Source: Bradyrhizobium sp. AUGA SZCCT0283
GTDB taxonomy: Bacteria > Pseudomonadota > Alphaproteobacteria > Rhizobiales > Xanthobacteraceae
Length of the DNA: 64,000 nt
Direction: 5' to 3'
Assembly: GCF_018130385.1 (NCBI RefSeq)
Contig: NZ_JAFCLU010000029.1
Location: forward strand, 1 to 64,000
The translations under genes were made by a program, and so were the position numbers. The number at the start of each line of letters is the position of its first letter. The stretch's first letter is position 1. Under the pieces are notes generated by a model. That model was given only the letters and a program-made list of their open reading frames with translations, ran no database searches and was not told the DNA's origin. Shown here in pieces: positions 17,350 through 25,808 of the stretch.

Positions 17350-17624
17350 TCGTTTTCCGTCATGAGCTGAGGGGTGGTCCCGGCCCGGCGTACACACATT
17401 AGCACCGGTTATCGGATGCATTCGCTGAAATTATTCGCAACCGTGCCGTCTTTGCAGCTTGAGATGGGAGTATGAGGAGACTACGACCGTTCTTGGGCTG
17501 GTTTCTTGGGCTGGTTTCTTGGGGCTCGTGCTTGGGCTAATCCTCGGGGCCATCGCCAGCATCTGCCGATAACGGCCGACCGCGGCTCGCGGTTCCTGAC
17601 GGTGCGACAAAAGTGGAGGAAATG

Positions 17625-18884
17625 ATGACCGTTTATTCCGGTCCGGTGTTCGACATGGCGGTTAACCAATTTGGCGTCATCGCCAACCATCTCGAAATTC
17701 CGATGGATGAGCGCGACCGAATCCTGATGCCGAAGCGGTCGGTTACCGTCTCATGCCCGATCCACCGCGACGACGGCACGGTCGCCGTGTTCGAGGGCTA
17801 TCGTGTCCAGCATCACCTCACCCTCGGCCCGACCAAGGGCGGCACGCGGTTTGCGCCCTCCGTCGACATCGGCGAGGTCGCGGCGCTCGCGATCTGGATG
17901 AGCTGGAAATGCGCTCTGGTGGGGCTGCCCTATGGCGGCGCCAAGGGCGGCGTCAATGTCGATCTCTCCACCATCTCCAGGCGCGAGCTGGAAGGGCTGT
18001 CGCGCCGCTACATGCAGGAGATGATTCCCTTCGTCGGTCCGCATACCGACGTGATGGCGCCCGACATGGGCACCAATGAGCAGGTGATGGCCTGGTTTAT
18101 GGACACCTATTCGATGTACCAGGGCCGCACCGTGACCGAGATCGTCACCGGCAAGCCGGTATCGTCGGGCGGCACGCTCGGCCGGCGCGAAGCGACGGGG
18201 CGCGGCGTCGCCTATCTCGCCAGGCGCGTGCTGAAGGAGCTGTCGATCAATCCGGGCACCGCGACCGCCGTGATCCAGGGCTTTGGCAATGTCGGCTCCT
18301 ATGCGGCGCTGGAGTTGCATCAGTACGGGTTGAAGATCATCGCCGTCAGCGATCACACCGGTGCGCTGCACGATCCGAAGGGGCTGGATATTCCTGCGTT
18401 GATGCACCATGCGGGAAGGCACGGCAGCATCGCTGGCTTCTCCAACCAGCTCGCCTTCGATCCGGAGCAATTGCTCACGCTGCCATGCGACGTTCTGGTG
18501 CCGGCGGCGATGGAGCGGGTGATCGATGCGAAGGTCGCCGAAAACCTCAAATGCCGGGTGCTGGCCGAGGGCGCCAATGGCCCGACCACGCCGGATGCCG
18601 ATCTGGTGTTGGAGAAGCGCCAAAGCGAGGTATTCCTGATCCCCGATATTCTCTGCAATTCCGGCGGCGTGGTGGTCAGCTACTTCGAATGGGTGCAGGA
18701 CCTGCAGCAATTGTTCTGGGAGGAAGAGGAAGTGACGCGGCGCGAATACGCGATCCTCGATCGCGCCTTCGACCACATGGTGCAGCGTGCGAGAGCGGAC
18801 AATATCCCGCATCGGACCGCGGCGATGGCGATCGGCGTGGAGAAGGTCCGCGCCGCCAAGAACACGCGAGGCCTGTTCCCGTGA
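17625..18884 (+). CDS. Glu/Leu/Phe/Val dehydrogenase (glutamate dehydrogenase type)
   Basis: The 419-residue protein follows the NAD-linked glutamate dehydrogenase pattern: VQHHLTLGPTKGGTRF, the catalytic PYGGAKGGVN (Lys107), GPHTDVMAPDMGT, Rossmann GFGNVGSYAA and AEGANGPTT. It interconverts glutamate and 2-oxoglutarate plus ammonium. The ATG at 17625 is preferred over 17622 or the GTG at 17613 because GGAGG (17615-17619) then has a five-base spacer. Its stop overlaps the next gene by 4 bases. Confidence 0.9.
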   Translation: MTVYSGPVFDMAVNQFGVIANHLEIPMDERDRILMPKRSVTVSCPIHRDDGTVAVFEGYRVQHHLTLGPTKGGTRFAPSVDIGEVAALAIWMSWKCALVGLPYGGAKGGVNVDLSTISRRELEGLSRRYMQEMIPFVGPHTDVMAPDMGTNEQVMAWFMDTYSMYQGRTVTEIVTGKPVSSGGTLGRREATGRGVAYLARRVLKELSINPGTATAVIQGFGNVGSYAALELHQYGLKIIAVSDHTGALHDPKGLDIPALMHHAGRHGSIAGFSNQLAFDPEQLLTLPCDVLVPAAMERVIDAKVAENLKCRVLAEGANGPTTPDADLVLEKRQSEVFLIPDILCNSGGVVVSYFEWVQDLQQLFWEEEEVTRREYAILDRAFDHMVQRARADNIPHRTAAMAIGVEKVRAAKNTRGLFP

Positions 18885-19729
18885 TCACCGGCCTCGATCA
18901 TGTCGTCGTTCTCACCGGCGATATCAACGCGGCCTCTGCCGCTTACCAGACCTTGTTTGCCCGCGCGCCGTCCTGGCAGTACAGCGGCGATGGCGCCGAT
19001 CGCGTCCTGTTCACGCTCGATAACACGACGCTGGAATTGGTGGCGCCGAACGGCGAGGGCGCCAATGCGGACCGCATTCTCGCGGTGCTGGCCGCACAGG
19101 GCGAGGGACTCGCAAGCATCTGCTTCCGGACCAGCGACATTGCCAGAATGCATCGCAGGCTCGACCGGCTCACGCTGAAGCCTGATCCCATTGCTGAGGT
19201 CGAAAGCCGCGATGCGATCTCCGGTGCGACGCTGTCATGGAAGCGCACGCGAGCGGCAACGGAAACCACGCGCGGCGTCCGTATGTTCTTCCTCGAGCGC
19301 GACAAGGAGCGGCCGCTGTCGGTGCGAACCACGACGGGATCGATCACGGCGCTGGACCATGTCGTGGTCTCGACGCCGGACCCCGAGCGGGCCGCAGCGC
19401 TCTATGGCGCGCGGCTCGGCCTCGACATGGCGCTCGATCGTTCGCACCCGGACTGGGGCCGGCTGATGTTCTTCCGCTGCGGCGACCTCATTGTCGAGGT
19501 CACGCACCGGCCGGGCAAGGAGACGGATACGTCGCAGGACCGGCTGCGCGGCCTGTGCTGGCGCGTCTCCGATATCGACGCCACCCACGCACGGCTCGTC
19601 GAGGCCGGCGTCGACGTCTCGGAAGTCCGCACCGGCCGCAAGCCGGGGACGCGGGTCATGACGGTGCGCAGCGGCACGTGCGGCGTCCCGACGCTGCTGG
19701 TGCAGCCGTCGGCGGGGCCCTCGTCCTGA
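18881..19729 (+). CDS. Tandem VOC (glyoxalase/dioxygenase fold) protein
   Basis: The 282-residue protein holds two vicinal-oxygen-chelate modules, each starting with a LDHVVV strand (about residues 4-90 and 150-275). The second keeps a longer, better-formed module with GDLIVEVTHRPG. The GTG at 18881 overlaps the stop of the glutamate dehydrogenase gene (GTGA), so translation is coupled; the frame is open further upstream only as a shadow. VOC enzymes include lyases, epimerases and dioxygenases. The metal residues are not obvious in the first module, and the function is unknown. Confidence 0.8.
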   Translation: MITGLDHVVVLTGDINAASAAYQTLFARAPSWQYSGDGADRVLFTLDNTTLELVAPNGEGANADRILAVLAAQGEGLASICFRTSDIARMHRRLDRLTLKPDPIAEVESRDAISGATLSWKRTRAATETTRGVRMFFLERDKERPLSVRTTTGSITALDHVVVSTPDPERAAALYGARLGLDMALDRSHPDWGRLMFFRCGDLIVEVTHRPGKETDTSQDRLRGLCWRVSDIDATHARLVEAGVDVSEVRTGRKPGTRVMTVRSGTCGVPTLLVQPSAGPSS

Positions 19730-19740
19730 TCCGCCCCATT

Positions 19741-19851
19741 CGTCATTGCCTGCGATAAACGCGGAGCGTTTGCGCAAGGGAGCGCAAGCGACGAAGCAAT
19801 CCATGCTCCACGTGCGGAGAGATGGATTGCTTCGCTACGCTCGCAATGACG
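19741..19851. repeat. CGTCATTGC...GCAATGACG palindromic repeat
   Basis: The left arm begins CGTCATTGCCTGCG and continues through ACGAAGCAATCCAT; the right arm ATGGATTGCTTCGC...CTCGCAATGACG pairs with it. The same family recurs at 22307, 42547 and 61847. It lies after the VOC gene and could mark its transcript end. Confidence 0.75.
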
Positions 19852-19888
19852 GGGATAGAGCATCATTCATTCTCAAACGCTTCCGCGC

Positions 19889-20635
19889 GTGCTACAGCTT
19901 GCTTCGTGCAACCATCGAGCAATTGATTTGGCAAAGGCAAAACGCGTTCAGAAATGGCAGCGCGACCCCGAGGGGATGCGGATCCGCATTCTCGAGGCCG
20001 CCAAGCAGGAATTCGCCGCCCATGGCCTGGCGGGCGCGCGCGTCGACCGCATCGCGGCCAATGCCGGCGCCAACAAGCGCATGCTGTATTACCATGTCGG
20101 CAACAAGGAAAACCTTTACCTTGCGGTGCTCGAAGGCGCCTATGAGAAGATCCGTTCCGAGGAGCGCGGGCTCGATCTGGAACATCTCGACCCGCCCGAG
20201 GCGATCGAGCGGCTGATCGACTTCACCTGGAACTATTTCCTGCGTAACCCGGAATTTCTGGCGCTGCTCAACACCGAAAATCTTGCCAAAGCGCGCCATC
20301 TGAAGCGCTCGACCAAGGTCAAATCGATGCACTCCCCGTTCGTCGAGATGATCCGCACGGTGGTGACGCGCGGCGTCGAAAGCGGCGATTTCCGCGTCGC
20401 TGTCGATCCGGTGCAGCTCTACATCTCGATCGCGGCGCTGTGCTTCTTCTATCTCTCTAATAGCGCCACGCTCTCCGTGATCTTCGGCCGTGACCTCCTG
20501 AAGAAGGAGGCGAGGGACGAGCGTCTCGCCCACATGGTGGCGCTGGTACTGGCGGCGCTGACAGGCAAATCGACCGCGGATTTCGGCAAGGCCGTAGAGC
20601 AAGGCGTGCGGTCCCCGGCGCATCAGCCGGTTTAG
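19889..20635 (+). CDS. TetR-family transcriptional regulator
   Basis: The protein has up to 248 residues. The helix-turn-helix region reads RILEAAKQEFAAHGL, VDRIAANAGANKRMLYYHVGNKENLY; the C-terminal part is a helical ligand domain that I could not assign further (NTENLAKARHLKRS, FFYLSNS). The start is uncertain: a GTG at 19889, a TTG at 19928 and an ATG at 19976 are in frame, and none has a strong RBS. The 19928 start gives the most typical N-terminus. There is no obvious divergent target gene. Confidence 0.82.
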   Translation: MLQLASCNHRAIDLAKAKRVQKWQRDPEGMRIRILEAAKQEFAAHGLAGARVDRIAANAGANKRMLYYHVGNKENLYLAVLEGAYEKIRSEERGLDLEHLDPPEAIERLIDFTWNYFLRNPEFLALLNTENLAKARHLKRSTKVKSMHSPFVEMIRTVVTRGVESGDFRVAVDPVQLYISIAALCFFYLSNSATLSVIFGRDLLKKEARDERLAHMVALVLAALTGKSTADFGKAVEQGVRSPAHQPV

Positions 20636-20637
20636 CT

Positions 20638-20756
20638 GTCGTTCCTGCGAACGCAGGAACCCATACGCCGCGGCCCGGCGGATGAAAGGCGGTGGTTGAC
20701 GCCTTGCTTACTCACAACGCCCTGTGGCTATGGGCCCCTGCGTTCGCAGGGGCGAC
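20638..20756. repeat. TCGTTCCTGCGAACGCAGG palindromic repeat
   Basis: Arms 20638-20665 and 20729-20756 pair almost fully, and each arm itself contains the small hairpin CCTGCGAACGCAGG. It begins 2 bases after the TetR stop. A closely similar unit lies at 23394-23509. Confidence 0.75.
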
Positions 20757-21379
20757 AGAATTTGCGGCGCGCCCGTCGCGCGCCTCGTATATCGAACAAA
20801 CCTGTCAAACAGCCAACGCGTACTCACCAAACACAGTTTCGCGATCTCGCGGCATCATCTGCCCGAGCTTTGCTCTTGAACTTCCCGCCCTCTTGTTCAG
20901 AGGGCGCGGGGAAGACCGGGTGCTGGCTGCACCCGCGGTCCCGCGTGCCAATGCACACAAAAAGATGCGGCACACGAGCATACAGGTACAGCGGGAGCAT
21001 CCCGGCCTTCCCTGCGCAATGGCTTTACGGCTTACTTCGTGCTCTTCCCGGAGAACGGCTTTCTTGCCTCCATCGCCGCGCGGAAAGCTTCCGCACGACT
21101 TAACGCCAGCACCGCGGCGCCCGAACCACACGACTTCGCCGTACGCTCAAGGCGCGTACGTCTCGCGCGCCTCTCGCGTCCACCGCATCCCACCGCACGT
21201 CCGTGACGATCGCGAGCGCCCCTCAATGGGTGAGACGGGCGGAGATATGCGGCTGATTTGCGCGACGTGTGAAGCGGAATATTTTTGATTCCCGGGCTTG
21301 ACACGATTTCGGAAAATCAGAAGTGATTTGAGCGCGGGCAGTTTGGCGCACTCGACACGCACCGGCGTAGCGCGAACGC
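20757..21379. other. Repeat-rich non-coding region
   Basis: About 620 bases hold no convincing gene. Open frames on both strands have arginine-, serine- and proline-rich translations without domains. Positions 20887-20975 hold the inverted second copy of the two-hairpin repeat. Beyond it the sequence to about 21220 is unmatched in this window. TTGACA at 21298-21303 could be a -35 element but lacks a good -10 partner. Confidence 0.5.
20887..20975 (-). repeat. Two-hairpin intergenic repeat, copy B
   Basis: Read on the minus strand this carries GACC-GC-GGGTGC/GCACCCGGTC (20914-20940) and GCCCTC/GAGGGC (20887-20905), the same two stems as copy A at 36-92. The second loop differs (7 against 10 bases) while the stems are kept. 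The similarity continues to the GCTCGTGTGC end near 20980. Confidence 0.6.
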
Positions 21380-21418
21380 TTGACAAAATACTGCACGAAA
21401 TCCCGCTTGCCAGTATTT
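21380..21418 (+). promoter_or_regulatory. Candidate promoter element with inverted repeat
   Basis: TTGACA (21380-21385) is followed at once by AAATACTG (21386-21393), whose exact inverse CAGTATTT stands at 21411-21418. It lies 49 bases before the first gene of the ABC importer run, so it may be its operator. No clear -10 box was found. Confidence 0.3.
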
Positions 21419-21466
21419 ATCCAACGGGTTAATTTCGTCCCGGAAAAGACGAACAGGGAGCGGGAC

Positions 21467-22276
21467 GTGGCCGAGCTGAAGCGCGAGAGTGGCGTGTCGA
21501 AAGCGCTGAATGCGGCGTGGCTGCGGCCGTTTCTGTTCCTGATCTTCATCGTGGTCATCTGGGACCTCACCATCCGCGTATTCCGAATTCCGGCCTACCA
21601 GATCCCGGCGCCCGGCGATGTCGTGGCTGTGCTGTGGACCGACTGGCCGGAACTGCTGCGGCAGGCGTGGCCCACCACCTACGCCACCCTCTGCGGCTTC
21701 CTGCTGTCGGCCGTATTCGGCATCCCCGTCGCCATGTTGATTGCGGGATCGAAGACCGTGGAAAGCTACGTCTATCCGCTGGTGGTGTTCTCGCAGTCGG
21801 TGCCGAAGATTGCGATCGCGCCGCTGTTCGTAGTGTGGTTCGGCTTCGGCATCATCCCGAAAGTGATCTCGGCGTTTCTGCTCGGCTTCTTCCCGGTGGT
21901 GGTATCGGCCGTGCAGGGATTCAAGTCGGTTGACCCCGACATGGTCGATCTCGCGCGTGCGATGCAGGGCAGCCGCTTCCAGGTGTTTCGCGCGGTGAAC
22001 CTGCCGCACGCAATGCCTGCGATTTTCTCCGGGCTGAAAGTGTCAGTGACGCTCGCGGTCGTCGGCGCCGTGGTCGGCGAGTTCGTCGGCTCCAATTCCG
22101 GTATCGGCTATGTGTTGCAGCGCTCGATCGGCACCTTCGATCTGCCGACGATGTTCGCGGCTCTCGTGATTCTGGCGCTACTCGGCGTGGTGCTGTTCTG
22201 GGCCGTCGACCGTATCGAGCGCCTCGTGATTCCCTGGCATGTCAGCCAGCGCGAAGACATCATTTTTGCTTCTTGA
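21467..22276 (+). CDS. ABC transporter permease (SsuC/TauC, NitT/TauT type)
   Basis: The 269-residue inner-membrane protein has about six hydrophobic helices and the EAA-like loop SVDPDMVDLARAMQGS before the ATPase-contact region, as in SsuC/TauC permeases. The GTG at 21467 is chosen because AGGGAG sits six bases upstream; earlier residues in the frame lack a membrane-protein N-terminus. It starts a run with the binding protein (22375) and ATPase (23547) and is followed by a catabolic gene set, so it probably imports that pathway's substrate. Confidence 0.88.
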   Translation: MAELKRESGVSKALNAAWLRPFLFLIFIVVIWDLTIRVFRIPAYQIPAPGDVVAVLWTDWPELLRQAWPTTYATLCGFLLSAVFGIPVAMLIAGSKTVESYVYPLVVFSQSVPKIAIAPLFVVWFGFGIIPKVISAFLLGFFPVVVSAVQGFKSVDPDMVDLARAMQGSRFQVFRAVNLPHAMPAIFSGLKVSVTLAVVGAVVGEFVGSNSGIGYVLQRSIGTFDLPTMFAALVILALLGVVLFWAVDRIERLVIPWHVSQREDIIFAS

Positions 22277-22306
22277 GGACTACTGCACGAAAACAACAAT
22301 ACGGCA

Positions 22307-22353
22307 CGTCATTGCCTGCAACAAACGCTTCGCGTTTGTTGCAGGCAATGACG
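22307..22353. repeat. Perfect 22-bp hairpin inside the ABC operon
   Basis: Arms 22307-22328 and 22332-22353 are perfect inverted copies with a TTC loop. The outer bases CGTCATTGCCTGC belong to the same family as the repeat at 19741. It lies between the permease stop and the binding-protein RBS (GGGAGGAAG near 22362), where it could protect mRNA or reset expression between the genes. Confidence 0.85.
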
Positions 22354-22374
22354 AAAAAACAGGGAGGAAGACAA

Positions 22375-23370
22375 ATGCGATTGATAGCTGCAGTTTTCGC
22401 GACGTTGATCTGGACCGCGCTTTCAGTGCTTCCCGCATCGGCCGCCGACAAGGTCGTGCTGATGCTGAACTGGTACGTCTATGGCGAACACGCGCCGTTC
22501 TATTACGGCAAGGCCAAGGGCATCTATGCCGCCGAGGGTATCGACCTCGAGATCCAGGAAGGCCGCGGCTCGGCGGCGACCACGCAGGCCGTTGCGGCCA
22601 AGACCGCCAATTTCGGCTATGTCGACGTGCCCACCATGATGCGCGCGGCCGTGAAGGGCGCCCCGATCGTCGCCACCGGCGTGCTGCTGCAGACCAGCCC
22701 GATGTCGGCGATGGGCCTTGTCGAAAAGAACATCAAGAAGCCCGAGGACATCAAGGGCAAGACGGTGGCGATCACCCCGGCTGACTCGATGACGCAGATC
22801 TGGCCGCTGTTCCTGAAGAAGACCGGCCTGAAGGAAAGCGACTTCCAGACGGTGGCCGGCGACGGCCAGACCAAGCTGAACGCCGTCATCAACGGCCAGG
22901 CTGACCTGCTGCTCGGCTACGTCATGGATCAGTCGATGAAGATCAAGGATGCCACCGGCAAGGACGTCAACGCCATCAAGTTCGCCGACTACGGCATCAA
23001 CATGGTCTGCTCGGGCGTCGTCGCCAACACCGACTTCGTCAAGGCCAATGCCGATCTGGTCAAGCGCTTCATGTCGGCGACGACCAAGGCGGTCGAAGCC
23101 GCCGAGAAGGACCCGAAGGGCGCGGCGCAGTCGATCCTCGACGCCAACCCGAAGGGCGGCAAGATCGAGACGCTGACGCAGGGTTTTGAGCTGACGATCC
23201 CGCTCTACCGCACGGCGGAAACCAAGGGCAAGCGGCCGTTCCAGGTCACCGACCAGAACATGACCGACACGGTCAACCTGATGGTCGAATATGGCGGGCT
23301 GGATGCCAAGGCCAAGGACAATCCGAAGGCATTTTACACCAACGACTACCTGCCGCAGGGCGGTTCGTGA
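22375..23370 (+). CDS. ABC transporter substrate-binding protein (NMT1/ThiY-like)
   Basis: The 331-residue exported protein has a signal peptide ending near PASAAD. The mature part starts KVVLMLNWYVYGEHAPFYYG, with GIYAAEGIDLEI, GRGSAATTQAVAAKTANFGY and a two-lobe type II fold. Such receptors bind pyrimidine precursors, sulfonates, aromatics and other small acids, so the ligand cannot be named. GGGAGGAAG before 22375 is a strong RBS. The permease lies upstream across a perfect hairpin, the ATPase downstream across another palindrome. Confidence 0.88.
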   Translation: MRLIAAVFATLIWTALSVLPASAADKVVLMLNWYVYGEHAPFYYGKAKGIYAAEGIDLEIQEGRGSAATTQAVAAKTANFGYVDVPTMMRAAVKGAPIVATGVLLQTSPMSAMGLVEKNIKKPEDIKGKTVAITPADSMTQIWPLFLKKTGLKESDFQTVAGDGQTKLNAVINGQADLLLGYVMDQSMKIKDATGKDVNAIKFADYGINMVCSGVVANTDFVKANADLVKRFMSATTKAVEAAEKDPKGAAQSILDANPKGGKIETLTQGFELTIPLYRTAETKGKRPFQVTDQNMTDTVNLMVEYGGLDAKAKDNPKAFYTNDYLPQGGS

Positions 23371-23393
23371 GCGGACTTGCGACGATTCTATCG

Positions 23394-23509
23394 TCGTTCC
23401 TGCGAACGCAGGGACCCATAACCATCGGCCCTGGTTGTTGCAGATGGTATCTACCAGGGTGCCCGAACGAAACGACACGGCATATGGGTCCCTGCGTTCG
23501 CAGGGACGA
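23394..23509. repeat. TCGTTCCTGCGAACGCAGG palindromic repeat, second unit
   Basis: The 27-base arms 23394-23420 and 23483-23509 pair with one mismatch. It separates the binding protein from the ATPase gene, so two different palindromes flank the receptor gene. Confidence 0.8.
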
Positions 23510-23546
23510 CGGGCTGTGGGAGGTTCTTCCGAATGGACTCACCTGA

Positions 23547-24392
23547 ATGAACCCGGCGACTAAACCATCCGATATGAGCCAAGGCGCCCACCTGCGCCTG
23601 GTGTCGGATCGCGCCGGCGGCGCCGCGCCCGGCATCACGCTGTCAGGCGTCTCAAAGACCTATCGTTCGCGCGACGGCGACGTGCCGTCGCTGCGGCCGC
23701 TGGATTTCCACATCAACGAGGGCGAGTTCTTTGTCGTGGTCGGCCCGTCCGGCTGCGGCAAGTCCACGCTGCTGAAGATGATCTCCGGGCTGCTGGCGCC
23801 ATCGACCGGTGAAATCCTGGTCGAGGGCGAACAGGTGACGAAGCCGCACGGCAATGTCGGCATCGTGTTCCAGAACGCGTTGCTGCTGCCCTGGCGCAAC
23901 ATCCTTTCCAACGTGATGTTGCCGATCGACATGAAACGGCTGTCGCGCGAAAAATATCTGCCGCGGGCGAAGGCGCTGTTGAAACTGGTCGGGCTCGAAG
24001 GGTTCGAGAAGAAGCTGCCCTGGCAATTGTCCGGCGGCATGCAGCAGCGCGCCTCGATCTGCCGCGCGCTGGTGCACGATCCCAAGATCATGCTGATGGA
24101 CGAGCCGTTCGGCGCGCTCGACGCCATGACGCGCGAGAAGATGAATGTCGAGCTGATGCGCATTCAGCGCGAGACCGGCAAGACCGTACTCCTGATCACG
24201 CATTCGATTCCGGAGGCCGTGTTCCTGGCCGATCGCGTGCTGGTCATGACCGAACGGCCCGGTGCGATCGCGGCGATCTACGACGTGCCGCTGCCGCGCC
24301 CGCGCTCGCTCGACGCCATGGCCGATCCCGCCTTCACCGAGCTGGTGCAGCGGATTCGCAAGCATTTCTTTACCCAGAGCGCGCTGGACTGA
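23547..24392 (+). CDS. ABC transporter ATP-binding protein (SsuB/TauB type)
   Basis: The 281-residue ATPase has Walker A GPSGCGKST, the Q-loop VFQNALLLPW, signature LSGGMQQRAS and Walker B IMLMDEPFGALD followed by the switch His in LLITHSIPEA. It energises the permease and receptor upstream. ATG 23547 has no clear RBS; the in-frame ATG at 23574 is an alternative. It ends 12 bases before the enolase-superfamily gene, tying transport to catabolism. Confidence 0.88.
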   Translation: MNPATKPSDMSQGAHLRLVSDRAGGAAPGITLSGVSKTYRSRDGDVPSLRPLDFHINEGEFFVVVGPSGCGKSTLLKMISGLLAPSTGEILVEGEQVTKPHGNVGIVFQNALLLPWRNILSNVMLPIDMKRLSREKYLPRAKALLKLVGLEGFEKKLPWQLSGGMQQRASICRALVHDPKIMLMDEPFGALDAMTREKMNVELMRIQRETGKTVLLITHSIPEAVFLADRVLVMTERPGAIAAIYDVPLPRPRSLDAMADPAFTELVQRIRKHFFTQSALD

Positions 24393-24404
24393 GGCAGGCC
24401 TTCG

Positions 24405-25808
24405 ATGCCGTATCGTTTGTCCGTACGCGATATATCGTTCTTTGAGCGCCCGGTGCGTTTTGCTCGGCCGTTCCGGTTCGGTGCGGTCGTCATCAACGGG
24501 ACGCCGCAGGCTTTCGTGCGCGTCGAGATCGAGGTCGAAGGCAGGGGTAGGGCTGTCGGCGCCAGCGCGGAGTTTCTGGTCCCAAAGTGGTTCGACAAGC
24601 GGCCGCAGCTTTCACCGCAGGAGACGGTTGAGGAGTTGCGGCGTTCGCTGCTGATCGCGCGCGACATCTATCTGGCGTATTCCACCTTCGAGACCGCATT
24701 CGGCCTGCACGCCGCCTGTATCGGCGCGCAGGTCGAGGCTTGCGCCAGAGAAGATATCCCACCACTGGCGGCGGCCTACGGGCCGGCCGAAATCGACAAG
24801 GCGATCCTGGATGCGCTGCTGCGCTGTACAGGAGCCAACTTCTTTGATGGCATGGCGGCCAATATCGCTGATGTCGATGCGCGGCTGTCGCGCGATCTGA
24901 CGGAAGCCGACGTGTCGCAGTTTCTTGCCGGCCGCAAGCGGCTGGAGCGCGTGGCAATCCGGCACACGGTCGGCATGGATGACAAGGTCGAAGGCGAGGG
25001 CGGTGCCGCTGACATCAGGGAAAACGCCGGGGCGCGTTATTTCAAGCTCAAGCTCAACGGCGATCCCGCGCACGATGCGGAGCGCCTGATCCGGATCGGC
25101 AAGGAACTCGCCACACTGCCGTATGGCTACCGCGTCACGCTCGACGCCAATGAGCAATATGCCGATCTGGCGGCACTGAGCACGCTGGTCGATCGGCTCG
25201 ATCGGGATGCTGCGCTGCGGCCGATCGCGCAAAAGCTCTTGTATATCGAACAGCCGATGCCGCGCGACATCACGCGCCAATCGCCGCTCGGGGCGCTGGC
25301 GCGGCGCGACTTCATCGTCGATGAGGCTGACGATTCCTACGACGCCTTCCCGGTGGCCCGGGCGCTCGGCTATCGCGGCATCTCCTCGAAATCCTGCAAG
25401 GGCATCTACAAGTCGGTGATTAACGCAACCCGTGCGGCCAAGTGGAGCGCGGGCGGCGAAAAATGCTTCATCGCCGGCGAGGACCTGACCTGCCAGGCGG
25501 GCCTTGCGGTGCAGCAGGATCTCGCACTCGGCGCATTAATCGGCGTCACCCATGCCGAACGCAACGGCCATCATTACGTCGACGGTTTTGGCGACACGCC
25601 GGCCGCCGAAGCGGAGGCGTTTTTATCAGCGCATCCCGACCTCTATGTCCGCGACAGCGGCAAGGTTCGGCTTGCGATCCACGACGGCGATCTCCTGACG
25701 GGATCGCTGACGACACCCGGCTTCGCCACTTCAGTTCATCCGGACTGGTCGGCGATGTCGCCGCTGGCGCACCCGGCAACACGAATTCCCCTGGAGAAAG
25801 CAGTATGA
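24405..25808 (+). CDS. Enolase-superfamily (mandelate racemase/muconate cycloisomerase-like) protein
   Basis: The 467-residue protein keeps the residues of the superfamily: Lys214-x-Lys216 (FKLKLNG), metal ligands Asp247 (LDANEQ), Glu282 (IEQPMP) and Asp306/Glu307 (VDEADD), and Lys329 or Lys332 (SSKSCKG) late in the barrel. It is longer than the usual 370-400 residues, with extra sequence around 110-180. Members dehydrate or epimerise acid sugars or cyclise muconates. Its ATGA overlap with the next gene and 12-base gap from the ATPase place it inside the operon. The reaction is unknown. Confidence 0.75.
   Translation: MPYRLSVRDISFFERPVRFARPFRFGAVVINGTPQAFVRVEIEVEGRGRAVGASAEFLVPKWFDKRPQLSPQETVEELRRSLLIARDIYLAYSTFETAFGLHAACIGAQVEACAREDIPPLAAAYGPAEIDKAILDALLRCTGANFFDGMAANIADVDARLSRDLTEADVSQFLAGRKRLERVAIRHTVGMDDKVEGEGGAADIRENAGARYFKLKLNGDPAHDAERLIRIGKELATLPYGYRVTLDANEQYADLAALSTLVDRLDRDAALRPIAQKLLYIEQPMPRDITRQSPLGALARRDFIVDEADDSYDAFPVARALGYRGISSKSCKGIYKSVINATRAAKWSAGGEKCFIAGEDLTCQAGLAVQQDLALGALIGVTHAERNGHHYVDGFGDTPAAEAEAFLSAHPDLYVRDSGKVRLAIHDGDLLTGSLTTPGFATSVHPDWSAMSPLAHPATRIPLEKAV

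Noticed and set aside
20692..21288. Open frames in the repeat-rich spacer
   Set aside because: They translate palindromic and dispersed repeats; composition is arginine/serine/proline-rich and differs from neighbouring genes.
19741..23509. Possible CRISPR-like repetition
   Set aside because: The repeats are isolated palindromes of different families with irregular spacing and no spacer pattern or cas genes.
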